DNA of 54,964 bases, taken from assembly GCA_010094045.1 (NCBI GenBank), contig ML986784.1, positions 28,651-83,614 on the forward strand, given 5' to 3'. A model generated the notes under the pieces. That model saw nothing but the letters and a program-made list of their open reading frames with translations. It was not told the origin of the DNA and did no database searches. The position numbers were made by a program, and so were the translations under genes. Of this stretch, positions 13,754 to 26,664 are shown in pieces (the stretch's first letter is position 1; each line of letters begins with the position of its first letter). This stretch comes from Lojkania enalia (taxonomy: Eukaryota; Ascomycota; Dothideomycetes; Pleosporales).

Positions 13754-14124
13754 TATTACGGACATCTTTATAGGAACCCCTATACTAGACCTAGTTAAGA
13801 TCTAGAACTCTATATAGCTAGAAGAATAAGGCTAATATAAGATATATAACGCGCTTAGTAGCTTAGTTAACTAAGCAACTAAATATACTTAGTTGCTTAG
13901 TTAACTAAGTAACTAAGTAAGAAGAAATAATAAGGGAACTAAATTGTATTTAACAACCTTATAACTCTAATCTTTATAGCTCTTTATAGTTAACCTAAAT
14001 ATTCTTTATATATTCTACTTACATACTTCTATTATAAGTCTATAAGAATAATACCTCTTATAGTACGTAATTACTCTTAGTTATTACCCCACCCTACACC
14101 TGGCCAATTAGAAGGGCCGTTACA
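13754..14124 (+). repeat. 3' LTR of family C (371 bp)
   Basis: Begins TATTACGGACATC after the purine tract GAGAGGGAAAG and ends GGGCCGTTACA with the canonical CA still present. It is 34 bp longer than the 5' LTR because of an inverted repeat at 13861-13879 and 13892-13909. Confidence 0.9.
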
Positions 14125-14129
14125 ACTAT

Positions 14130-14282
14130 ATAGGCTAGCTAGGTTAGCGAAACCTTCCTCTATTATAGTTAAAATAAGTCGGTTATATTCTAGCTAGTAG
14201 CTAATAATTGTTGCTAGCAGCCGGTTTAGGTATTATAGTAAGAGTAGTATAGGTATAGAAGTGTTGTAGTATTACTATAATA
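14130..14282 (-). repeat. 3' LTR of family B copy 2, inner part (positions 1-153)
   Basis: Continuation of 7129-7278 after the family C insertion; read on the minus strand it starts at 14282 next to the polypurine tract. Together the two parts make the 303-bp LTR. Confidence 0.88.
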
Positions 14283-17200
14283 GTACCCCCCTTTTAGTTA
14301 TAAGCTTCTACGAGTTAGATCTTTATATTATATTTAGGTTATTTATAATTAAATAGTAGTTATTAATACTAGTATTAGTTAAAGTTATAAACGTATTAGC
14401 ACGATTAGTTATTATTATATAGTAGTACTATACTAGGAATTAGGTTAGATCGCAGGTATATTAGTACAACTAGTTATTATCGTATAATAGTACTATACTA
14501 GAAATTAGGTCGGTTCGGTTTATATAGTAGTACTATACTAGGGATTAGGTTAGGTCGGTTTATATAGTAGTACTATTACTAGTATTATATTAGTATAGTA
14601 TTATTATAGGCGTCTAGAATTATACTTAGATTAGACCCTAGTACCTAATTAAAAATCTAGACGTAATATCGTATTTAAGTCTTATTTATTTAGGTTTCTA
14701 GCGTAGTAATCTTCTACGGTAGTTGTCTCAGCAAAGTTACTAGCCGGGTACTATTCTAGGTTATAATAGCTAGTCTACTTAACTAGGTATTTGTACTAGC
14801 GTCTTTATTAGTTATAGTAGAGGTCTTCTATTCGCTCGACGAGGTATTCTAGTTTTCTATTAATTTTAATAGGTTTAGGGTTATATACTTATTAACTAGG
14901 TAAATAGTTAGACGACTTAAGTACTAGCTATAATAGTAATATATAGAATATAAAATATATTTTAGCTAATTTAGGTAGCTTTAGTCTATAAGCGTACGAG
15001 GATACCTTTATAATAACCTTATAGGGGCCTATATTCTTCTAGTTAAGCTTTTTTAACGGTCTTTATATACGTATATTTCTAGCGTCTAGCTAGACTAGAT
15101 TACTAACTTAGTAGTTAGGGGCTAGTACGCGTTTGTAGTTAGCGTACTCTTATTAAAACGCTTATACCTAGGTAAGTTCTTCTCTAATATACTCTATAAT
15201 ATCCTTTATCTTATTAACTAGTCTATTAGCTTTCTAGGCTATTAGAGACTATTTTAGCAGTTAATAGATCTCTATAGGCAGCTTAAAGCCTATTTAAGGG
15301 TATTAGCTAAAGTAGGCTAGAAATAGAAAGACTTTTATTAATTTAGATACTATATTATTTGCTTTAAACTGCGCTGTTAACAGCTATTTAATCTAGTTAT
15401 TTTATTCGTAGCTGGTATAGGCTTAGAGAACTTGTTCTATTACTATATTAGTGTTTTCTATCTAGCTATTAATCTCTAAATAGAAGCTAGTTAATATATA
15501 TATATTAATTTATAACTGTTTATAAAACTCTTAGTAGAAGGTAAAAATAAACTATATCTTACAATCGGATGTAATAGTATATAGCAGTCTATAGTAAACC
15601 TATATATAGCGACGGAATAGTTAGATAATATTAGGAGCTTCAATTCTTACGTATAGTATTAGGTATCTATACTTATTAAGCCTATTAACTACTACGATAA
15701 TATTTGTACAACCTTCTAATTCTAGTAGATTAGTTATAAAGTCTATAGAGATATTTTAAAACCTTCGTTTAGGTATAGGTAATAGTTTTAGTAATCTATA
15801 GTACTTCTCTCTAGAAACCTTACTTCTTTAATATATATAATAACAGTCTATATATTATTATATTAAGTCGAATATCTTTAACTAATAGTACTCGCGCTAG
15901 AGTAGTTTTAAGGTCTTTTCTTAACTAGAGTGTCTGCTAGACGGCGAGTTATAGATAGCTTATAGCAGCTTAAACTTTAGCTTATTATAGTCTAGTATTA
16001 TAAGTTAATTTTAATAGTATAGTCGGTTGTTATACTTTTTATAGTTAGTTAAAGTTAGAAGTTTAGATTAACAGGCTTTTTTTCTTAGTAGCTTTAAGGT
16101 ATCTTAGATTAGATTATTATTTAGGTATTCTTCGTCGATAATCTCTATAATTAGTTAGCCTACTTCTATCTATTAGAATAGTTTAAGACGAAGTAATATC
16201 TATTAACAATTTCTACAGGCCTCTTCTTATATAGACTTATCTTATAACCTTTAAGTTAAGGTATTAGGCTTCTTTCTAAGTTTTCCGGGTTAGTATATAA
16301 TACTAAAGTTAAACCTTAATAGATATTTTAACTAACGGGTCTATTAGTAGTTTAGCTACTTTATTATTATAAAGTACTATAGGTTCTTATAATTACTTAG
16401 CACTTCTATAAAAAATGCTGCGCCTTCTAATTCAGGCCTCTATTATTTAAAATATTAGATAATTATAAGTAGTTCCTTATTATAAATCTTATAGTTACTT
16501 TTAGTAGGGTTTATACGTTTAGAGAAGTAGGTAATAAGTCTTAGTTTACTGTTAGCGCTTCTCTAAGACAGCATGCTAGCTGTTATAAAATCGGACGTAT
16601 TAGCTTCTACTACTATTAGTAGCTTAGGGTTAAAGTATTAGAGAATTAGTATAGAGATAAAAGTATCTTTTAGGTAGTTAAAGGAATATTAACAACTATT
16701 ATTCCAGTTAAATTAAGTATTCTTCTTAGTTAGGGCTACTAAGGGGAAGACTTTCTATAAGAAGTTGCTAATAAATTGTTAGTAGAAGTTTATAAAGCCT
16801 ATAAAGGCTTAAATATCTTTTATATTCTTAGAGTATTTCTAGTTAATAATTATCTCTACCTTCTTTAGGTCTATATAGATCTCTTTTATAGTAATTATAT
16901 ATCCTAGGTAGATTACTTCTAACTAGTAGAACTTATACTTATCTATATTAAGCTGTAGACTATTCGCTTTTAAGGCTTTAAGGACTAGCTAGATATACTA
17001 CTTATAATCCTTTAGATTCTTACTAAATATTAGGATATTATTAATATAAGTAGTATAAAATATATTAAAATATAGTCTTAGTATATTATTTATAAAGTAC
17101 TAGAATATACTTAAAGTATTAGCTAAGTTAAAGGGTATTACTAGGTATTTAAATAGCTTATAGCGTATATAAAAGGTAGTCTTCTATTTATCTCCCTTAG

Positions 17201-19716
17201 CAATCCTTAGCTTATTAAATATAGTAATAATGTCGAGTTTTATATAGTATTTAACCTTATTAAGTTAGGTTAACATTTCTTAGATTAGTAGAATCAGGTA
17301 TTAGTTCTTAATAGTAATAGTATTTAGGGCTTTATAGTTTACGTAGAATTGAAAACTACTTCTAGATTTCTTTATAAAGATTATAGGTACAGCTACTAGT
17401 AATAAGTTTACTTTAATAAATCCCTTAGATAAGTTCTTATTAAGGTACTTCTTTAGTATCTTCAGCTCGTTCTAGGACATTCTATAGAGTAGACCAAAGC
17501 TAGTTTACTTACTATTCTCTAGTTTAATCTTATAATTATATAGTTGTTATTTAGGCAGCTTATCTACATCTTTATATAAGAAGATAGATAATAGGTTATA
17601 GTATTTTTTAGACACTTTAGTAATAGGGTTAATATATACCTTTAGAGCTAGAGCCTTATTAATATTAGCTATTAATATAGTAAAGATTTTATAGTTAAAT
17701 TATTAGGAGAGTTAGACTAGTAGTATAGTACCTATATAATATATATCTAGCTGTAGTATAGACTTTAGGTATTTAAGCTTAAATAGATTCTCTTAACTAT
17801 AATCTTTATCTAAAGTTAGGTTAGTTTTAGTTTTAGATTTTTTTAACTAGCGTAACATCTTAAGTAGCTAGTAATTATATTAGGTATAGTTTAATAGGCG
17901 GAGTTTTAAATAGTACTACCTAAACTTTAGGCTATATAGGGGTTATAAATTAATTACTTTAGAGTCTTCTTTTATATTAGGTTTAGATAGTTTACAATCT
18001 TTAATAACTATTTAAACAGCTTATTAGTAAACGATAGTACTAGTAGATTATAAGTATCGAGTTAAATATTAGTTAGTAGTAAAGACTAGCTGTTTATTTT
18101 TATAGTCTAGGTTTATACGATACTTATATATCTATAACTATTCTAGAATTAACTAGTATTTTTCTAGTATAGTTATATAGAGATATACTATCTCTAAATA
18201 GTTTAGGTGTCGGAGGGTTAAAGTAACTAAATAGAAAATAGTCCTCTTATAGAAGACTTCTCTATTAAAGCTAGTTAGGTATAGGTTATACGAGAGTTGT
18301 ATCTTTCGAAGTTTTAAGGTATATATAAGGTCTCTATAAATATAGCTATAACTAGTAGCCCTAGTATTAATAAGAACATTAATATCTTACTAGACTAGGT
18401 CTTAATAGATTAAGAAAGGAGCTAGAATCTAGTAGTTCTATAACTATTTCTATAAAAGCTAGTTCTATAAATATATAGAGATTTAGTGTAAGTATAGTCC
18501 TAGAAAGTAATTTACTTCTAGAACGGACCTTTTAGCAACGTTCTAGTTAGTAAAACTAGCTATATTTAGGAGTAAGAGTAATAGCTTTATCTATAAAATA
18601 ACGAGCGTATTAAAGATTGGTTAGAAGATTAGTTAGAAGATTAAAAGTAGGATTTATAGGGTATAGTAGGGCTCTAAGACCCTTAATAGATTAATAGTAG
18701 AGGAGTGCTATATTCTAGTAAAATATATCTCTTACTACTATACTTATAACAGCGTTCTTTACAGCGGCGCCTTTCTTATTTATTAGAGCCTATAAGTATA
18801 TAGCTAGAAGCGTTAAGTTCTATAGTATTTAGGTCCTTCTAGTAAGTAGTATAATACTTTAGTTATTTATAGTAGTTGCTGGGCAGGTAATATAGGTTAG
18901 TATTATATAGGGAAATTAGGTTGATATAGTTATTTAGGGTGCTAAGTATTATAATACTAATTATAGCACGGCGGAGCTTATTAGAGAGAGAATATTAGAG
19001 ATATACGATTTATCTAGTCTTATTTAGTTTAGTATCTATAATTAGGCGTTGGAATTTAGTAAAGTAAGTAGGGAACCTACTTTAGCCTTACTTTAAGGTC
19101 TCTAGCTTACTCTATACTATAGTTTTCTTATTCTAGTCGCTATAGACGGATTCTAAAAAGGCGACTAAGCTGTCTATAGAGTTGATACCCTTATCTATTA
19201 ATAGGTTAACTAATATTACTAGGTCTTATTCTAGGCGGGAGTAGATATATAGAAGGCGGGTACGTTCAGTTAGGTATTAGTTAGTATTTTCTTCTAGTTT
19301 ATAGCGGAGCTTTCTAATAAAGTATAAAATCTCTAAGCGTTTACTAGAGAATATTAAAGGGTTAGATAAGTAATTAGAATAGAAATACGGGTTATACGTA
19401 GTTTTAAGCAGATTAGAGGTTAATATAGATATTTATTTAAAAGCTAGGGTTGTAGGCTAAATTAGGCTAAGGGCGGGTAATAGTTCTATTACTGTTAATA
19501 TACTAGTAGCTAGTAGAGGGGTAGCCGTTTAACAGCTACTAAATTCCTTTTATATTACTTTAAAGTCTAACTTATAGTAGTTCTCCTAGGTTATTAAGGC
19601 TTCTACTAGCATCTTGTTCTTCTACTATAAAGAGTCTAGCTTACTCTAGATTTCTTTAAATATATTAATAAGCGCGTTCTCGTTTATAGTATATAATAGT
19701 AGATAATATAATATAA

Positions 19717-19823
19717 TATTATAGACGTTTATATATAGTTAGTTAATTGTACTTTAGGTAGTTAACTCTATTACTACGTACTATATATAAATATTAAAAT
19801 ATTACGTAAAGAATAGAGATATC
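19717..19823 (-). repeat. 5' LTR of family B copy 2, inner part (positions 197-303)
   Basis: Ends at the family A copy 2 insertion. Its last bases ATATC (19819-19823) are repeated at 26459-26463 as the 5-bp target duplication of family A copy 2. The LTR continues at 26464-26659. Confidence 0.88.
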
Positions 19824-20102
19824 TATAATAATATAAAGAAATCGTTCTACGAAAAGCTTTATATATAACTTTATCCCAAAGCTTTTCGCTTATCTTATTC
19901 TACCCCTAGTTCTACCCCTTTTCCCTTCCGTATATAGTTATACACTCCCTTATAAGTAGCTTAATAGTTCTTCTATATCCTTTCGTATAAGGCCTATAGG
20001 TGTTAATAGAATTCCTAGGTCCCTAAACCCCCACGTACTCCTATATACCTCTAAGTAGATTCGTACCGTATTTAGATCTATTATCTTATCTACGCTATTA
20101 TA
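19824..20102 (+). repeat. 5' LTR of family A copy 2 (279 bp)
   Basis: Starts TATAATAATATAAAG immediately after the ATATC target duplication and ends CTATTATA; the same length as the 3' LTR and highly similar to it. Confidence 0.93.
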
Positions 20103-23100
20103 TTATATAGAAGAACTTAATACTACTAATAACAGCCTCTTTAATAATATCGCATCGATTATTTATTTAAATATATCTAAGTTTAAAATACGCCGATTTA
20201 GTTTAGATTATAATACTTATATACTATTATATTAAATTATTTAGTTACCTAGACAGGATCTTAAAAACCTTCTATTAACTAAAGCCTTTAAATTTAGAAC
20301 TTCCTATCCCCTATAATTAGGATTGCCTTTAGAAAAGCCGCGTAGAGTATACCTAGGTAGAAACTTAGAAACTACTAATAACCTATTAGAATCGGAGGTA
20401 ACTGCTGATATCTAACTATAATTTACCTTCTAATTCCTATACTAGAACCGATATACGCGTAAGTTATAGTAAGAGTAAGCTTCTATCTACGCGTATAGAA
20501 CAACTGTTACCTCTTATAGGGGGCCCTACGACAGGCGGACCCCTCTCTATAGGGTCTATAATAAAGAACCTATCTAATTTAGAGGAAAATCGAAGTAAAC
20601 TAACTCTTAAAGAATAAATCGCAATTTTATAAGAGGAGATCATACGCTTAATATAATAGAGAACTATCAGTCCTAATTAACCTCTATAGACCACTAAATT
20701 AGAACTAATAATACGCTAGGAAACTTTTACGACTCCCCTAGTAAGAAACCTCTTAGCTACCCTTAAGCCCCTTTAAGCCTACCTTACTAAATATATACTT
20801 AAGATCGAAAGCCTTATAGATAGTAATAAACCTATATTTAAATAATAGTAAGCCTTAATTCTAGACTAACTTAAGATTAATATAGATTACTATTAGATAG
20901 AGTATATACGTATAGTGTTAGTATAAAGATATATCTCTAGTACTATAAAAGAGTATCTAGAGCTAAAATACCTAGCTAAATTAGACTAGTATCGGTTTAA
21001 AAATACTAAAGAAATAATTTTGCTTTTACAATCGTATTTTATTATAGATAATAAAGAGATAGAGGCGTAATAAACGTTTTAGATCCTAAGAATAAATAAG
21101 AGAGAAGTATTCCCAACTTTTAAAGCTTGCTTTATTAGTACAGCTATTAGAGAATCTGTATCCTAATCTAAATAGTTCTTCTACTTATAGGATAAGATTC
21201 TCCCCAGCTTAAGGATACTAAACCTTAGCTTTAAGCTTATATGGAAAGACTTCTTTAATACTATAGTCGCCTACTTAATAGCTTATAATATAGAAAGGAG
21301 GAGCATTCCTAACCTTCTAGAATAAACTACTAGCCTATAGGTCGTAGCTAAAATAAATTCGGATCGGTACTGGAAGGTTTTTAAGAGTTTATCTAAGGTA
21401 ACCTATAATCTAATACTACCCCAATCTACTCTAATATTAATATCTTATTCTACTACAATTATTTCTTAACTATTTAATAAGACTCCTACACCTAAAAGAT
21501 ATATAACCCTAGATAATTATTATAATTATAGTAAACTAGAATACTTCGCGAACGAATATATAGTCTTTAAAGTATAAAAAATAGAGGTTAAATAAGAGAA
21601 GATTAAAGAAGAAGAGTTTTTAAATATAAATAAGTATTATCTAGATAGTTCTTAGGTAAGAAACGGAGACGTTTAAGAAAACTCTCTATTCTAGGCTTAA
21701 GTAAGTACGACTTATTAAATATTAATTTATTATATTTGTTTAGAGGAAAGTATTTCTAAATCTCTACTATTCTATATTTAAAAGGCGTTAGTATACAACT
21801 AAATACTCTTATTAATACTAGCGCCTAAAGCTTCCTATTCCTTAATTCTATAGTAGCTAGATTACTCTCCTAAGCCTTATATATATTAATATAGTACTTA
21901 CCCTTTAAAATTACTGTTAAAGGTTTTTAGGACTAAATCTAAACCCTAGTTAATTAGTATATCTACTTATACCTGCGAATTAATAGGAGAACTATCTAAA
22001 ACTACCTATTTATTATTATAGATTTAAGTACTTAAGATTATATTATTAGTATTAAATAGTTATATTGTTTTCAACTCCAGCTAGATATAGATAAGAATTG
22101 GATTATATAGCCCTCTAAGTATCCTACTACTTATAATCCTTTACCTCCTCTTCTTATATAATTAACTCAGCTAGCACGCGATAAGGAAGTAGAGCTAGAT
22201 ATCTAGTAACGCGACGCTTTATAGGAAAAGAACTAGTATTAGTAGTCCCGCAGTCCGACTATCTATTATATTAAGAGTCTACTAAAACTGCTAAAACTAT
22301 ATTAGTCTTCTATAGTCTATAGTTTAAATAAGCTTAGAGCTCTTATACACCCGTATAAAATAAAGTCCGAATCTAATCTAAAGAAAGTCTATTCTCCTAT
22401 TATTGCTCTTATCTTAGCTAATACTTTCTACTTTAATATAAAGAGAAAAGAGAACGAATTTTTCTCTACATCTCTATACGAAATTAAGCGGCTAATTAAA
22501 GATAAGCAAGCCCTAGAGCTGGAAGATAAAGCTAAAAACAAAGTACTAGTAAATCTCCGATTACTATCTAAATACTATAGGTATTAGAATATATTTAGTA
22601 AAACTACGGCTTATTAATTACTGGAATACTACCTTTATAATTATAAGATTATCCTTATAGAACCCCTCCCTAATAGTTATAGCCTGTTATATAAGTAGAA
22701 TATTAAGGAGCTAGAGGTAACTAAGAAGTATATTATAGATAATCTATAGTATAAGTATATTAAATAGAGTCGGAGCCTCTTTATATTTCCAATTCTTTAC
22801 GTCTGCAAATCTAATAGCAACCTATATATCTATATAGATTATTATAAACTTAATACTCTTACCTATAAAGATATATATCTAATACTATATATAGATAAAC
22901 TCTTATTTAAGCCTATTAAGGTAGTAATTTTTACTAAGTTTAACATTCGCGCGGCCTTTAATAAGATTAGAATAAACTCTAGTTCTAAAGAATATACTAC
23001 CTTTCGGACTTAATATAGAACCTATAAGTATAAAGTTCTACTTTTTAAATTATATAATAGTCTAGCAACTTACTAGCGCTATATAAATAACGTACTAATC

Positions 23101-23769
23101 GACTATCTAGATAACTTCTATATTACTTATTTAGATAATATTTTTATCTACTCTAAAGATAAGGTAATATATACTATCTATATTAAGAAAGTTCTTAAGA
23201 GATTATATTAAGCAGGGTTATAAGTTGATATTAAGAAGAGTAAATTCTATATTACTCAAACTAAATACCTTAGCTATATCCTCTTAAATAAAGGCTTTAA
23301 GGTTAATCTAGAGAAGATAGAAGTACTATATAACTAGCAGCTACCTACTATTATAACAGGTATAAAATCCTTCTTAGGTTTTACTAGATTCTATTAACAG
23401 TTTATACTAGAATTCTCGCGTATTATAAAGCTAATTATCGTATTATAGAGCTCTATAACCCCTTTTATATAGACTTTAGAATGTAATATTACCTTTAAGA
23501 AATTAAAGTTAGCCCTATTAAGTATACCTATACTCTACTACTTTAACCCTATATTAGAAACAAAAATAGAAACTAATACCTCTAATAGAGTAGTTGTAGA
23601 AGTACTATTATAGAAACATTCTAATAGAAAATAGTACCCTATAGTATTCTATAGTAAGGTTCTATCTAGTTTAAAACTAAACTAGAAGATTTATAATAAG
23701 AAACTATTCACAATTATTACTGCGTTTAAGTAATAGAGGGTAGAACTTACTTTAGTAGCTACTAAGACT

Positions 23770-23779
23770 NNNNNNNNNN
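23770..23779. other. Assembly gap (10 N) standing for about 560 bp
   Basis: The flanks match copy 1 at about 2889 and 3453, so roughly 560 bp of pol present in copy 1 are absent here. The round run of ten N suggests a gap of unknown size and not a real small gap. Confidence 0.9.
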
Positions 23780-26179
23780 TAGAAGTACTACTAGAAGGGT
23801 ATAGAGGCTACTTATAAACGATATATACGGAATTATATCCTATACTATAAAGCTTATCTAATATAAACCTAAACCCTAGGTTTTATCTACCTACTTCCTA
23901 TACTAAATTAACTAATATAGAACCTATATATTAACTTTAAAGATTTTCCTATAAATAAGTCCGGATATAATTAGATTATAATAGTAATCGATCGCCTGTC
24001 TAAATAAGTAGTATCTATCTCCTACTATTATATAATTAATATAAGGGGAATAGCCGAATTATTTATTTAATAGATATACTACTTTAGCTATACGCCTAAA
24101 ACTATTATTTTAGATTAAGGACTTTAGTTTATATCTAGTTTCTAGTCTAAATTCTGCTATATTTTAGGCGTAAAGATTAAACTATCTACTACTTATTATA
24201 AAGAGACTAACAGACAGACGGAGATTATAAACAAGTATATTAATCAGAGACTACACCCTTTTATATCCTTCTACTAAAACAACTAGAGTTCTCTATTACC
24301 TATAATCGACTAAGTATAAGTAACTCTACCTTATATAACTATTAGAATATCCTTATATTAGATTCTATACGGATTTAAGCCCTGTTAGAGTTGGGATTAG
24401 AAATATTCTATTAATTCTATTACTGTAACAGATAAATTAAATTGTAAAAACGCTTTAGCTCTAGTAACTTATATATATATAGTCTAGGAAACTATAAAAG
24501 CTAATATTAAGAAGGCTTAGAATCGCATATAATCTATTATTAACTATTACTAGTAACTAATTAATTAGTAGATTAATAATATAATCTACCTAAATACTAA
24601 GAATTTTATAGTTTAGAGACTAAGCTGAAAGCTATCTAATTAATAGAAGGGCCCTTTTAAAGTACTAGAATAGGTTAGAAACTTATACTATTTACAGCTA
24701 CCCCCAGGGTCGAGAATATATAATATCTTTACACCAAACCTGCTATATAAAAACCCCTAGGACCCTCTACTAGAGTAAGAAGTTTTAAAACCACCTACTA
24801 TCGCTATTAAGAGGGTAGAAGAGTAGGAGGTTAAGGAAATACTAGCTAGTAAGCTGTATTGTAAGACCCTTAAATACCGTATAAAATAGGTAGGATATAA
24901 TCTTAACCTAGTCTAGTATAAAGCCTTAAATTTTATAGGTTCGCCTTATAAGCTAAGAGCTTTTTATAATAAGTATCCAAATTAGCTAGGACCCCTAAGA
25001 GCCCTGACCAAATAGATTAAAGTATATAAGAATAGTATAGAGAATATAGATTATCTAGTAGACGATAATATATAAGAGTTAAGTAGTAGATTTAAAAACT
25101 AAAGTATAGGCCTAAAATTACTCCTTTATAAAATCTAGAGGGTCTAATAGTAGGCTGTTAGATACCTTTCTAGTCCTCTTCTTCTCTACCCTTCTTTCCT
25201 TTCTTTCCCTCCGGACTCCCCCTAATCCTCCTCTACCTTATTCTTAACCACCTAAGAGCGCTGTAATATTAGCTTAAAAGCTAAATATTAAAGCCTTTAA
25301 GGCTAAAACTTAATAGAGTAACTTAGTACTCTAGTAGAATAAAGCTATCTAAATACTAGCCGTAGAAAAGCTATCTTTCTAACTCTTTACAACCTGGGCT
25401 ATAAGCGCTAAACTATAAGCGGACTCTAAAATAGCCTTAAAAGCTACCTTTTTATTCTTCTTATCTCCTACGTATTAGGCTACTACTTATAGTTTAAGAT
25501 AGCCCCGGAGGACTAGAAACTCCTCCTTATAGTAGGAGGGGATTTATAAGTATATTAGTAGTAAGTACTCTACTAGTATTAGATGCGATTCGTACGGAGT
25601 TGTACTTTTTATTTTATAAGGTATAATACTTATATTTTTTTAATCTTAGAGATTAAAAGAAAAATATTATATACTACCCGTAAGTAAGCGCGTATATAGT
25701 CTAAAAGTAGATAATTTAGAAGGCTTCTAAAGAGGCTCTAAAAAGCGGGTAGAGTAGTATATTAATTAATTTTTTCTATAAGGTGTTAGTAATACTTTAA
25801 TAATTAACGGTTCTAGAGACACGTAATAATATATACGGAGTAGAAGTTATTATTTAATTAAGAAAGCTTAGTTAATAGTAACCTAATAATATACTAAGGC
25901 TAGTAAACGCTTATTACTATACGCAACAAAATTGCAATATTAATAAACCGTTATAATAGTAGTTACCAGCCGATATATAGGTTAATTATACTTACCGTAA
26001 AAAACCTTACTTAATATTACGTTAATAAACGCATCTCTATAAGTAACCGCGTATATTAGCTCTTATCAGTAAATACCTCCTTAAAGAAATTTCTTTATAC
26101 TGGAACCTATCTGTAATAGCTTTAATTTCCTCCCGAACTAGTATAGATAGAGACTATTAGTCTATAAGAAGGGGGGTAG

Positions 26180-26458
26180 TATAATAATATAAAGAAATCG
26201 TTCTACGAAAAGCTTTATATATAATCTTATCCTAAAGCTTTTCGCTTATCTTATCCTACCTCCGGTTCTACCCCTTTTCCCTTCCGTATATAGTTGTATA
26301 CTCCCTTATAAGTAACTTAGTAGTTCTTCTATATCCTTTTATATAAGGCCTATAGGTATTAATAGAATTCTTAGGTCTCTAAACTCCTACACACTTCTAT
26401 ATACCTTTAAGTAGATTTATACCGTATTTAGACCTATTATCTTACCTATACTATTACA
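26180..26458 (+). repeat. 3' LTR of family A copy 2 (279 bp)
   Basis: Follows a polypurine tract (AAGGGGGG) and ends CTATTACA, keeping the canonical CA. The target duplication ATATC follows at 26459-26463. Confidence 0.93.
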
Positions 26459-26463
26459 ATATC

Positions 26464-26659
26464 TATATTATATAGGTTTTTATAGAGGCTAGGTCTATAC
26501 TATTATATAGGCTAGTTGGGTTAGTAAAACCTTCCTCTATTATAGTTAAGATAAGTTGGTTATATTCTAGCTAGCAGCTAATAGTTGTTGCTAGCAGCCG
26601 GTTTAGGTATTATAGTAAGAGTAGTATAGGTGTAGAGGTGTCGCGGTATTACCGTAATA
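26464..26659 (-). repeat. 5' LTR of family B copy 2, outer part (positions 1-196)
   Basis: Continues 19717-19823 across the family A insertion. Its outer edge at 26659 is followed by AGTAG (26660-26664), the partner of AATAG at 7124-7128. Confidence 0.88.
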
Positions 26660-26664
26660 AGTAG

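Larger units (their letters stand above)
7279..14124 (+). mobile_element. Family C Ty3/Gypsy chromovirus, full length, RIP-degraded
   Basis: Complete plus-strand element with LTRs 7279-7615 and 13754-14124 and target duplications ATTAT (7274-7278) and ACTAT (14125-14129). Gag is recognisable near 8000-8160 (FNRTRSKFKGFL, then a segment ending GKLLNWF), with a decayed CCHC zinc knuckle near 8680. The reverse transcriptase keeps FYIVYLDDVLIY at 10765-10800 with an intact YLDD, followed by SFIGFYNFY near 11015, integrase with IIIVDRLIKY near 12110, and a chromodomain-like WKVEKIIRYKI near 12920. Stops interrupt every part, so the intact catalytic motif does not mean an active element. A 186-base assembly gap lies inside. 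Confidence 0.92.
19824..26458 (+). mobile_element. Family A Ty3/Gypsy chromovirus, copy 2, end to end with target duplications
   Basis: LTRs 19824-20102 and 26180-26458, both exactly 279 bp; target duplication ATATC at 19819-19823 and 26459-26463. Decayed RT core FYITYLDNIFIY near 23116, integrase VVIDRLSK-like near 23980 and chromodomain near 24820-24900. Relative to copy 1 about 560 bp are missing between RNase H and integrase, and exactly there the sequence holds a run of ten N, so the shortfall is probably an unsized assembly gap and the true element is about 7.2 kb. No open frame survives. Confidence 0.94.
7129..26659 (-). mobile_element. Family B Ty3/Gypsy chromovirus copy 2 (minus strand), split by two later insertions
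   Basis: A full-structure element read on the minus strand. Left (3') LTR: 7129-7278 plus 14130-14282, 303 bp. Right (5') LTR: 19717-19823 plus 26464-26659, also 303 bp. Internal region 14283-19716. The polypurine tract is seen as its complement GTACCCCCCTTTT at 14283-14295. On the minus strand a reverse transcriptase core TYINNILIFSK lies near 17050, and a decayed chromodomain (start resembling EYLVERIEDLYYN) near 14750-14870. All frames contain many stops. Target duplications are AATAG (7124-7128) and AGTAG (26660-26664). Family C is inserted in its left LTR and family A copy 2 in its right LTR. Confidence 0.88.

Noticed and set aside
13442..13765. 107-codon open frame on the minus strand inside family C
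   Set aside because: Lies in a RIP-degraded tail and overlaps the 3' LTR; low complexity, no family resemblance. TA-rich DNA yields such frames by chance on one strand.
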